From: Halichoerus grypus
Taxonomy: Eukaryota; Chordata; Mammalia; Carnivora; Phocidae
Length of the DNA stretch: 64,000 nt
Assembly (NCBI RefSeq): GCF_964656455.1
Contig: NC_135719.1
Coordinates: forward strand, 5,559,163 to 5,623,162
Reading direction: 5' to 3'
Shown here piece after piece: positions 11,401 to 23,400 of this stretch. How positions within the stretch are numbered: position 1 is the first letter of the stretch; each line of letters opens with the position of its first letter. The notes beneath the pieces are model-generated. The model ran no database searches, was not told where the DNA came from, and saw only the letters and a program-made list of their open reading frames with translations. Both the position numbers and the translations under genes were made by a program.

Positions 11401-14400
11401 ACCCACCCTCTTGCTCCCCAAACAACCTTTATCAGGAGGAAGGAATCAGTAAATGTTAACCTTGCATCCAGCCAGCTGATTCTAAAGTGACTCCTAAATT
11501 TCAGCTTGCTTATCGGCAGGGAAGGTGGAGGGAGGCGGTAGGAGGGAGGCAAAGGGACTTGGGCACGTTCCTTCCTGGCTTGGGGCCGGTGCCCCTGAGT
11601 ACTGCTTTACAGGCTACCGAGGAACAGGACAAGTGTTCAGAGGAGGTCGAAAAGTGCGGTCTGAGGCGCTTTCCTCCAGTGAGGTACAAAGAATGCGCGT
11701 GCAAGTCACGGGGTGAGCAAGTCATGGGGACGAACGGGTACAGGGAGCAGGGCCGATGGTACTGTGCTCGCCGCACTCGCGGGGAGCCCGGGACAACGCA
11801 CACACTTGTCCCATCCCTGTCCGTACACCTGCAACTAATGTCCCATCGTGTGTCACCTCTACTTCCAATTAAAATTTAAAAAAAAACAGATGAAAGGGTT
11901 GCATAACCAAGTTAAAAGTTCTACCACAGGAGGTCGCAGAATCTGAGCTTTTGGGAATGTTTATGAAATCGTTTGGCTGTCCCCTTTTCCTGGACTCTTT
12001 ATTATGAAAGCTCGTGGAAGGTAGGCGGCCAGATGGAATAGAGAGAGAAATGCCACTCTGCGCTATGCCCTTGTGGTCCTAAGATGTGACAGAGCTTGTT
12101 CCACGGGGGGGAAGGGGGGGGCTGAGTGTGGTCCTGCTCAGGGTCGGGACACTAGATGACCCCAGGCCCTCGGGATGTCTCACGCGGAACAAAGACTGCT
12201 TTAGCTTCCAGGGGAAAGAATCCATGAAATTACTGGGAAACGTTCTGTCGGCTAGGATATTCTCTTTGTCATTCAAAATGCTTTCTTCTATGCCTAAGGT
12301 ACAGCTTTTCAGTCTGGTGTCTGGTTCCAGGGGCTCACCGTTCTCCGTGATGGACAAAAGGCACATGAGGCGGAGGCTTTCTATTGGCGACACCTGCATG
12401 GGAAGAGAGTCCTAGAGAATTCAAGGTCCAGGACACACGTTCTTTCCTCTTCCTTCTGCTGGAGGCCGAGCCCGCCGCGACACATGGCTCCCAACAACCC
12501 CGGCCACCTGCTCACCTGCCGGTCTATGTGTTCCTCGATGTAGCTGGTGCTCTCCCGGATGTTGAAGCCCTCCAGCAGCGCTGTGAGGAAGCAAGAGGAG
12601 AGCCCGTTACGGGGGGGAGCAGCTCAGCTCTTGCCATCTATGCTCACAGGTGTCTGTCTCCCCATCTTTCTCCATGCTTGGGGGTGGGGGGTTAAGGGAC
12701 CCCCAGGACTTCTAGCAGGAACCAGCATTCCACCCAGCCAGCATCAGCTGGAAGGAGCCAGAGAGCATCTTTGCTGGGTGGGACGGTGCTGGGAGCAAGG
12801 GAAGCACAGGAAGGAGCCAAGCACGGCCCCCACGGCTACCATGCTCAGTCTTGATGAGCTCCTGGAAGTCCTGCTTGGTCTTCTTCTTCATGATGGATTC
12901 ACAGGCCCCGATATCTGCAGACAGGACAAAAAGCAAGCTGACATGTTCCCGGTTCTAGTAGGATATGCCTTTATTGTCCAGAAGAATAAAAACTTTTTTT
13001 TTTTTTAAGATTTTATTCACTTATTTGAAAGAGAGAGAGAGAGAGCGAACACAAGTTGGGGGAGGGGCAGAGAGAGAGGGAAAGGGAGAAGCAGACTCCC
13101 CGCTGAGCAGGGAACCCCACACGGGACTCGATCCCAGGACCCTGGGATCAGGACCTGAGCTGAAGGCAGAGGCTCAACCGACTGAGCCACCCAGGTGCCC
13201 CAAGAATAAAAAGTTCTTAAGGCAAAATGCAGAAGTACTTCTTCCCATTTCAGACAAAACAAGATCATTATTTGCTGGTGAACAAAGACCCCCCCCGGGG
13301 CAGATCTCCTGTGTAGCATCCCCTTGCCCTCCCCTCAAGCTGAAACCTACGGACACTCAGCAGGCGGTGCTCCTGTTTCAGTCCTTTGAGCTCCTGGGAC
13401 ACGAAGTTCTTCATCTGCTTGATGTCCATGCCTCTCCGGCGCTGGGGGAAGTCCCCATGAGGTCAACCGCTCCCTGCCCTCAGACATGCGCAGCCACCAC
13501 CCTCCCTCAGGTCCCCCCGATTCCAAGAGAAAAGACGGGGGGGCTGTCGTCATATCAGAAGGGAGCCAAAGGGAAGCCAACAGAGGGGAAACAAAACAGA
13601 GGAGCCCGGGCTTGGAGCCTCACGTCATACTGAGCTTGCAAGTTCCGGGCCTTCTGGCTCAAAAAGCCGAAGACGTTGGAGAAGTGCTCGTTACGAATCT
13701 CATTAAACACCTGCAAGGGCAACAAGCAGCAACAAGTGACCAGAGAGAACCCTAACTAGTCCCTCCTCCCTCAGTAGTGGGACAGGAGCACAAGAGCGGT
13801 GCCCAGCTGTTCTAGCAGAAGCACACAGAAAGCTGAGCTGGTATCACAAGTGTATGTTAAACACCCAGATATTGTGCTCCGGGGTACGCTCACTCCTGGA
13901 GGGGGATCCGTCTCCCACAGGCTCAGCCTCCCCTCCCAGAGCCGGGCCCACAGCCTCGGGCCAACAGTGGCCCCCGGGCCATCCACCACCAGCACCCGTA
14001 CCCTCACCTTGTCCTCAGCATTGAGTAGAACCTTTAAGCTCCTGTCAGAGGATGTGACTTCTGGGCCAAAGTCGACACTCCCTTTGAGAGCAGAGGGAGT
14101 AGCTCTGAGGACCTCCAGGGAGGCCTTCCCTCTCCTCCCCTTTCCTGAACTGCCACTCAAAGTCCCCAAACTGTCTGGAAGCCAGCAGCCTGTTCAGAGT
14201 CTGAGGCTCTCCCACAAGCCCCGCCCCCTGCGAGAGGCCCCGGGAGCTGAGGAACCCGTCCATCTCGCCAAGACGCCACTTACCACACTTAATGCGGAAG
14301 GTGTCATCCACCAGGCCCTCGTAAACCACCTGGGAGCAAAGGGCCGTCACGAAGTCCACGTCTGAAACCGAGATCCCCGGCCGTGAGGGTCCTCCCTGAC

Positions 14401-17400
14401 CTACGCGGCTACCCAGTGGGCGCGGCGTCAGCTCACGTGCCTCCACGGGGCCCAAGTGCCGGGCTCCCGATCAACGCCGCCATTCACAGCCCCGACCTGA
14501 GGATCCTAACTGGGCCGCCACGTTGGCCGGATCCCCATGTCTTCGAGGGTCCAGAGATGACAGGAGTGCTGAGCATCATTTACCTCTGTCCAGGAGGAAG
14601 ATATGTCCAATCTCTGGCCTTCGGCCCTTGGTTTCGCCATCTTCCTCCTCCTCCAGTTTTCTCCACAATTCATATGACATCTGCCAGGAACCAAGATATT
14701 CTCAGTCTCGTGTCCAGGTCCCTGCTGCAGCCCACACCTACTGAAGCCAACTCTTTTCCATGCGACACCTCTCCTTGACCCCAAGAGGGGAGCTAATTAT
14801 TAACACCACTACCCACTGCACTCCCGTCTGTGCCCACCCCGCCCAGCCTTCCCCCTGCTGATGAAGGACTATCTCTGCCCCCGAAGAAAAGACTCAGGAG
14901 TGCCATCCAGAGGCCCTGGCTCTTGCTCTTCTGTCAGTCACACAAGTCCTCCTCCTCTCTGAGGAACTCTTCTAGAACAATAAAAGCAAGCTAAAGAATA
15001 TAGCTCTTATCACAGATGCCCCTGGGCACTCCATGGTGGGCAGAGAACGGGTACAATAGGGGCCATCGGGACCGCAGACCTGCTCGTGCCCACCTTGGTG
15101 CACCTGCCAATTCCATAGCAGTTAGGAAAGGGCCCGTAGAGGGTGCCGAGAAGATGCAAGGCCTGCGCCACAGTGCTGATCCAGCGCTGATCTCCTTCCT
15201 GCAGGAACCGTATGGGCCACAGAGGTATGGCGCAGCCCAAGAGACCAGTCGGGAAAGGGGCTAGCCCTAGCAGCCCGGGCGCAGGAAGGCCGGGTATGTG
15301 TGGGGACTGCCCGACCGCTCTCATTCTGGCCCCAAAGGAAGTCCTGTGGACATCAGCCATTCAGTCTGCAAAACGCTCTTCCTCATAATAAATTATAGGA
15401 ATTACGGGAAGGTTACGTCCACGTTTCTAGCCCACAGGACCCTGTGTGTGTCCCCACCTGTCGATGCCAAGACCCAAGGACCCTGCACTTACCAGGAAGT
15501 AGTCCCTGAAAAATTCTGGGAGCTCCATGCTCAACAGATCCACATCAAGAGGCAGCAAAGAAAAGGCCCATTCGTCACAGCTCACATCTGCGGGTACAGA
15601 GAGCATCGGCCTCCCCGCAGAAGGCACAGGGCTCCAGATTGAGAGAGAAGGTCCACCACGGCGACGCAGAAATATCTGAGCGCCTGCCACATGCCCAGCC
15701 CTACACTAAGCACGGGACACTCAAAGATGAGTGACAGTCTGTGCCTTAAAGGAGTTCGTGGTCGGATAACAAGAAGAGACATGCACACCACAGGCTGTCA
15801 TACAATGTGAGAGGGGCGTGTTTTCATTCGAGTGCCAACTGGAAGTGCCGAGGAAACACTCATTCGCTGGTCGACAAACACTGACAGAAAGCCACGTCTG
15901 TGCGGGCACTAGGCCGGGTACTGGGGGTGCGGGAATGGAACGGACATGCTCCCCATTTTCTGCGAGAGAATCCCAATCCAGTGGAAACACACCAGACACA
16001 TCTCATTACAGTTGTGCTGCAGAGAAGAACAGCGGTCTGGGAGCACAAATATTGCAGGGATCGAACCTCAACTACGTGGGGCATAGGAGAAGTACAGAAG
16101 CATAGGAAAGACTTCCCTAAAGAAGTGACACTGACGCTTAGAATTTGAGTAAGATTTGGGTATGAAAAAAAAAGGCTGAGGGTAGAGAATATTCTAGGCC
16201 ACAGGAAAAGCAAGTGGGAAGTGCCCATGGCTGGCAGGTGGAGAGTGAGAAGGAGGGAGCTGCACATGGTGAGGCTGAGGGGCCAGGAAAGGGCCAACTG
16301 CAGAAGGCCGCCGAAGATTCTGGCACCAGGGCGGGATCTCCAGCAGGGAGCACGGTGCTCAGGTCAGCGCTGCATGCAGAATGGAGGGAGGGAAGGCACA
16401 CTTTTTCCTTGTGGGAGTCTCGGAAAGGGAGGAATGGCAGCACCTGGCACCCCCTTCAGCCTTCCCTTTAAGGCGCTGTCCCGCTCCTCGTGGTCAGGAA
16501 CCTCCCCTCCCCCCAGGCCAACAGGCAGAGAGGAGGCTCCCAGCGTTATTTCCTTCCCTTCTTCCGCATATTTTCCCCTCCCCACTCACTGCCACTTCCT
16601 CTCACCTCCATAGACTCCCTCTTCCTCCAGCACCATCTCACACGCATGAAACTGAAAGACAAGAAGAGGGAGTGGTTGCTGACCACCTTCTTCTCTGTTC
16701 TTTGCATCTCTCTGGAGTTCCTCCGCAGTCACTACTTAGGACAATACCTACTGAACCCAGTGACAACGACAAGAGAGCGTGGACTCTTTAGGACAACAGG
16801 AAGGACCACTGGGACCATCTAGCCCAGCACTTTGTTTCCCTTTATCCGCTTTATTTAGGTATTAAGTCCAATGCTCTTTTCTCCCTGCGAGACTGGAAAG
16901 CTCCACAAAGGATCAGCAAAGCATCCGCAAACGGTGCACCCCGCAGACAGACATGGGAGGGAGGGCACAAGCGCACCTCAGAAACAGGGGAAGCGAGGCA
17001 GGCAGCAGGGAAGGAGCGGTGGGGGGGGGGGGGGCGTCGGGGTAGGACATGTCCAGGGGACGCCTGGAGTCACTGAGAGAGGTCTGGAGATCCAGCCTGG
17101 GGTCCCCGGCACAGGACATTTAAAGTGGGTGGTTTGTCCAAGAGAAAAGAACACAGAGGGACATGACCGCTAAGGACAGGATTGTAGGGGACACCGCAAT
17201 TAAAAGGGCGCACAGGACAACGCCTGGAGGAGAAGACGGAAAGATGATATGGAGGCAGGAAAGGGGGACTCGGCACCTCTAAAGGCAGCAAAGGTGAGTC
17301 TCAGGAGGAATGGGCAACTGTGTCAAATGCAAGGACATTAAGTAGGTCAAGTGGGAACCAGGCATCGCCGAGTTTGACAACAGAGCCCTGGCGGGGGACT

Positions 17401-20400
17401 CGAATTAAAGACGAAGGCAGGGGTGAGGACACAGGAGCAGTGGCGGAAAGAACTGTTGACACAAGTCTCCACACAACAGAAGGGAGAGCCCCTGACAGGA
17501 GAAGACATGAAGCAGGGAGAATTACTAAGAAGGGGTAGACATGGGGCGCCCGGGTGGCTCAATCGGTTGAGCGTCTGCCTTCGGCTCAGGTCATGATCTC
17601 GGGGTCCTGGGATCGAGTCCCACATCGGGCTCCCCACTTCACACGGAGTCTGCTTCTCTCTCTACCCCTCCCCCCTGCTTGTGTGCTCTCTCTCTCTCTC
17701 CTGCTCACTCTCTCAAATAAATAAAGAAAATCTGTAAAAAAAAAAAAAAAAAAGGGGGGAATAGACATGGTTGAAGACAAAAGAGAAAGAATCTACCCGA
17801 CAAAGTAAGACAGTAGAAAAGGAACGCGGGCATGGGCCCAGGAACACAGATGAACCGGCGGATCGGGGAGGGGACGAGGCCAGGGTCACTTCCTCCTTTG
17901 AGACAAATGGGAAGAAGGCGAAATACTTGGAGGCAATGAGGAAGGAAGGAGGAGCACTCCCGTCTGATAATGACGATGATGGTAAGAGTTGATGTGCATT
18001 AAATATTTCACATGTGCTAGGCATCATCCTTAGTGTTTTTTTTAAAGATTTTATTTATTTATTTATTTGTTTGTTTGTTTGTTTGTTTGAGAGAGAGAGA
18101 GAATGAGAGAGAGAGAGAGCACATGAGAGGGGGTTGGGTCAGAGGGAGAAGCAGACTCCCCGCCGAGCAGGGAGCCCGATGCGGGACTCAATCCCAGGAC
18201 TCTAGGATCGTGACCTGAGCCAAAGGCAGTCGCTTAACCAGCTGAGCCACCCAGGCGCCCGGTCCTTAGTGTTTTATAAGGATTACCTCTCGTTGTCCTC
18301 ATGATGATTCCACGAGATGTGGAAGATTCATGCTACATATTCCTTATTTTACTTAACACAGAAGAATCCTATTCATCCCTAACCCATTTCTTTTTTTTTA
18401 AGTAGGCTCTACGCCCAATGTGGGGCTCACACTCATAACCCTGAGATCAAGAGTCACATGCTCTGCAGACTGAGCCAGCTGGGCGCCCCGTCCCTCAGTC
18501 AGGTCCGTCAGTGAAACTGAAACTGGAGGCCCACTTTTAGTGCTAACTAATGGAATTCCAGAGCCCAGATCGAAAACTGCCAATCTTCATAATTAACAAA
18601 AGGAGTCTCAGAAAGAGAGATTCCCTCTTCCCTACAGCTACTGAGGGAGAGACTGTCCTGCAATATAAAATTAGGTCAAAGAATCTAGTTAGATATGATG
18701 TGAGATGGAGAAAATTCATCGAAGTATCAATTTTGTTTTTCTGTATAACATGGAGGCTTGTAGGATTATCTGAAACTGTTACCAACTTGTTCTATTCCCT
18801 GTTTAAACAAATCTCTCCTTGGAAATATAATTTGAAAAAACGGGTTTTATAAGACTCCAAAAGCTAGAATTTATTGCCACAGCTCATTAATAACATTTAA
18901 AAGTAACCTGTAAGTCCAACCGGTTATCTTAATAATTTCTTGCCCTGGTAATGATGTTATACTTGATATACTTGTATTTCTCAACAGGAAAAATAGCCAT
19001 AAGATTTTCTATGAATCTTCAAATGATCTTCAAAGGAAGCTCATTAGCTCTTTCTTCTTATTCCTTTCATGTGATGAGAAAACAATATAAGCCTGTAATT
19101 TCACTAGATTTCCTAATAAAAGCGGAGTCATTTAAGTTAAAAGGGGTAAGTACTTGCCATTTGCAACAACATGGATGGAGCTAGTGAGTATTACGCTAAG
19201 TGAACTAAGTCAGAGAAAGACAAATATCATATGATCTCACTCATATGTGAAATTTAAGAAACAAAACAAACGTACAAAGAAAAAAAGAGGCAAACCAAAA
19301 ATCAGATTCTTCACTAGAGAGAACAAACTGATGGTCACCAGAGGGGAGGTGAGTGAGGGGATGGGAGGAATGGGTGAAGGGGATCAAGACTGCACTTATC
19401 GTGATGAGCACTGAGTAATGCACAGAACTGTTGAATCCCTACATCATGCACCTGAAACTAATATAACACGGTAGGTTAACTATACTGGAATTAAAACAAA
19501 AAATTAAAAATTAAAAAAAATGTTCAGCCCTGTTTTGTTTAAAAAAAATAAAAGGTAAGTACTACTGTCAACTCCATTTTATAGATGAGAAAACTGAGAC
19601 ACCAAGAGAGCAGTTAAGTAACCTATCCAAGATCACACAGGTAACAAGTGCTAAAGCAAGGATTCACACCCAGTCTGGCTTCAGAGTCTCAGACTGAGCT
19701 ACTGCTTCTACTTTCTCCAGAGTTTTTTGGGAAAGATTGAGAAAGAATAAATCCCTATCCTTTCAACCGCTCCATGCGGTGTGCACTCCTTGGTACAGCT
19801 TCCTAGGCCTCGGGCAGGCCGTGTACGTAAGACCTCGCACCTTGCTGACATGGGGGTGAGAGCAGAGCCTGATGGAATCCGGGAACGGACATGCTGTGAT
19901 CACCGAACACTACAACTATCGAGCGAAAATAGATGGAAGAGACCTAGCCTGGCGAGGCTACCTCACTGTGTGACCCTGGGCTTTACTTCCCTCAGAGGCT
20001 CAAAGCGGGGCGGGAGTAAAATGGTCTCTCGGCTCCTTTCTTGTGTAAGAAAGGGCCTTTCCAAAGTACAGTGGTATGGTTCTACAACCTGGGGGCAGCC
20101 GCCCACATGCCTTGGATGAGCATGGAGGAGTAATGACTTACCGTATTTATTGTTAAAGGGATAAAGGGACAAAATCACTGAAGCCCCAGAACACAGTGCA
20201 TATTACCATACAGAAATCTGAGTTAGAAGGGACACACAGTAGGTTATGCTTCAGAAGTCTACACAGAGGCCACCTCTCACAACTCCACAGTCTATAACTG
20301 GGGCAGTCTGACAAAGGGCCTCTGCTAAACAACCGGGGCCACGGTAATGACAAGACAGTGACAGGCATTTTATTCAGTCACACATAACTTGCTTTGGGGG

Positions 20401-23400
20401 AGACACAGCTATTGGCCCCCTGCCCCTTCCCAGCCTTCCGTCCTGATCTACCTTCTCCTACTCCCACCAGGACCCAGACTCACCTTCTGAGGGCTGAAGA
20501 TCACTTTGTATTTTCGAGTTCGGCCAGCCAATTTGTCAGCATTGACAAGACCTACAGACAGAAGGAAAGCAACCCAGAAAGCCATGGGCCATCTGTTAGA
20601 CTGGATGCAAGGAAGCAGACATCCTCTCCGAGTGGTACGGCCCATTCGAACCATCTTTTCTCATTAAAAGGTCCTTATGGCCTCGGCCCTTCATCTCGGC
20701 CACTCTTTCCCAGGTCTTAGTTATGCGTGGCGCCACACCATACTCACTGGCAACATATCGCATGTTCTTGATGCGGGGTCGGACCAAGAAGCACAATCTG
20801 TGGGAGGGAAAGTAAAAACAAAACAAAACAAAACAAAAAACCTCAGTGAAGAAAAATCCTGAAGTTGGTGATAGCACCTTAGAAGAAACGGAAACAAGGT
20901 CAACTCTTCCAACATTTGCTCTTCTCGCCAGGCCTTTAGCTCTCATCCTAGCCACAGTGATGCCCGCTCTCTCGGCCGACCACATCCCGCGCACAGAAGA
21001 CTCCCTTCGACGCCACAGGTACCCGGGCACTGCGGGTCCTTACTGGCCCATGGCGGCCCCAGGAGCTCCTGCTCTCACACAATTTACAATCCACTGGGCA
21101 AAGTCAGATACACACGTATGGAGTATATTGATAATCAGGTGTTAAAAACAATACAAGAAGTATACAAAACTGTGTTTTTCAAACGGGAGTTCCTGGAGGT
21201 ACTCTCCATGTATCCAGGAGAATTTTTTCCTCTAAGGAGGCATGAACATTACTTAAGATCGAAAAATATAAAAGATAAAAACGGAGGCTAGACACAGGCT
21301 GTCTGTGACAATGTGCCAAGTGACCAGGACAAACACTAAACACCATGGAAATCCAGAGGAGGAGAAAAGCAGCCCGGACCGGAATGGCGACAGAGGGCTT
21401 CATGGAGGAGGTGGGGCTGGGCTCGGAAGGCTGGGTGTTTTCTGCAGGAGGCAGGCAGAGTGGGCGGAGGGCAAAGGCATGGGCGCATAGTTGGGCAGCA
21501 TGAGAAAGTGCGAGTCAGGGTGCCCGGCAGGCTCGGTCAGTGGAGCACGTGACTCTTGATCTCGGGGTCAGGAGTTGGAGCTCCACATCGGGTGCAGAGA
21601 TTACTTAAAGAAATAAAAAGTAAAAAAAAGAAAAAGAAAAAGAAAGTGTGTGTCAAGCAGAGGCTTGAGGGGACACGTGACAGAGCAGGCTGGAAAGGCA
21701 AGGTGAGCCTCACTGGAGGCAGCCTTGGAATCTGTGATGAGCAATCTGGACTTTAGTCAGCAAGTAAAGGAAGCCTTGAAGGTTCCCGAGAAGAGCATAA
21801 TGAAAATATTTTTGAAAGATTAATCGATCTGGCTAGAGATGGTGGACTGGATTAGAGAGAGAAGAGGACAGGGGAGGGAGAAAGTGCGGAAGGGAGACCA
21901 AGTAAGAGGGCAAGCATAACCTAGGCGTGAACTTGCGGAAGTGCAGAGAGGTGAACCACATCACAAACATGGCGCCAGATCCCAGCCAAGGACAGACGGG
22001 AGGCAGAGCTGCGGGGACTTCCTCCAGCCTGGAGCCCAGATGGACTCTCCCAGATACTCACTGTTCATTGGAGCTGAGGGCTGGCTTGTTCTCCACTTTG
22101 TACAGTTTGTCGACTTCATGTTGCTAAAGAGAGAACCCAACAGGACAATGCACATAAGTTCTTGGAAACCCAAAGCAGGACACAAAGAGGACTTCTGTAA
22201 GGGATCCTCTTTGTGCTTCTTCTGGGAATCAAACTGCCCCTGACAACCATCCCGCTGAACTTTCCTCAAACTGTCAACAGAACAAAACCAAACAATTCAA
22301 AACCAATCCAAACAACACAATCATCCCCCTTTGTCCACCCAATTCAGCTACCCTGCAATTTCCCTAAAAGGGCAGTCACTCATTAGTAATTTGTACTGTT
22401 CATTAAGAGAAAAACTGCTTCGTGAGCAAAGAGGAGCCCAAGTCCACTGGGAAAAGGGGCAGGTACCTTCAGGATGGAGACATTGGCAATCCGATCCAAA
22501 GGGCTCATGAGATCTGCCTCAATGAACAAGTCCTTTTTTCCTGGAAGCTGAAGGACACAGTACATTGGGTCACTCCTAGGTCACATACGCTCCCTCAGCT
22601 GAGCTCGTCCAGCCATCCACTTAATAAAAGCACAGACTGAGTTGGAAGTGCCCTAGTGCTATCATCTAACCCAGCATCTTATTTATCTGTATCCACAGCA
22701 GACGTTTCTTTATATATTCACCTAGTTTGTCTTCTCATTTTCTGTCCCAGTGGAGAACTATTTCACCTTCTTGAAGGTTAAGTCCTCGTCACTCAACCAC
22801 TCAACGCTTGCCCATGACCTTGTTCTGCATCATGGCTCTGTTCTCCACTCTGCCTCCCAATAACCCCGATCACCTGCTGAACTAATCCAAACCAAACAAA
22901 GCCCCACTTTGCATCTGTCAACCCCTCAACTAACTGCCATCTCTTTTTAAGTAGCGTTTTTCTTCTAATTACAAAAATAACCCACGTTCAATGCAGACAA
23001 CTTAGCCCAGAACAGTCCAAAGCCACCCACCCACTCTCCCATCCAAATCCCTGCCATCTGATTCCTGCATCCCTTCTGATGCTGCTGTCTCATGTGTCCA
23101 GGGGAAGGAGGGGTCCCACTGAGTGGCAGAGAGAGGGAAGTCATCAGAAGTTTGCTCTCCAGGGGCGCCTGGGTGGCTCAGTCAGTTAAGCGTCTGCCTT
23201 CGGCTCAGGTCATGATCCCAGGGTCCTGGGATCAAGCCCCGCATCGGGCTCCCTGCTCAATGGGGAGTCTGCTCCTCCTACTTGTGCTCTCATGCTCTCT
23301 TTCTCTCAAATAAGTAAAAAAAAAAAAAGAGAAGTTTGCTCTCCACTAGGCCTCGACAAATGGGTAGGGTGTTGGCAGTGATAGAAGATGGCAATCCAGC

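Larger units (their letters stand above)
16652..20483 (-). other. VPS33B intron 5
   Basis: This 3.8-kb intron holds a CAN-SINE at 17,543, another at 18,040, a short old SINE at 18,389, an L1 3' end (19,140-19,520), a MIR-type fragment (19,562-19,700), a 14-G run near 17,021 and ancient repeat sequence (about 17,100-17,480). No additional exon was seen. Confidence 0.7.

Noticed and set aside
12965..13633. 222-codon plus frame
   Set aside because: It runs through a CAN-SINE and antisense of VPS33B exon 13. No homology recognised.
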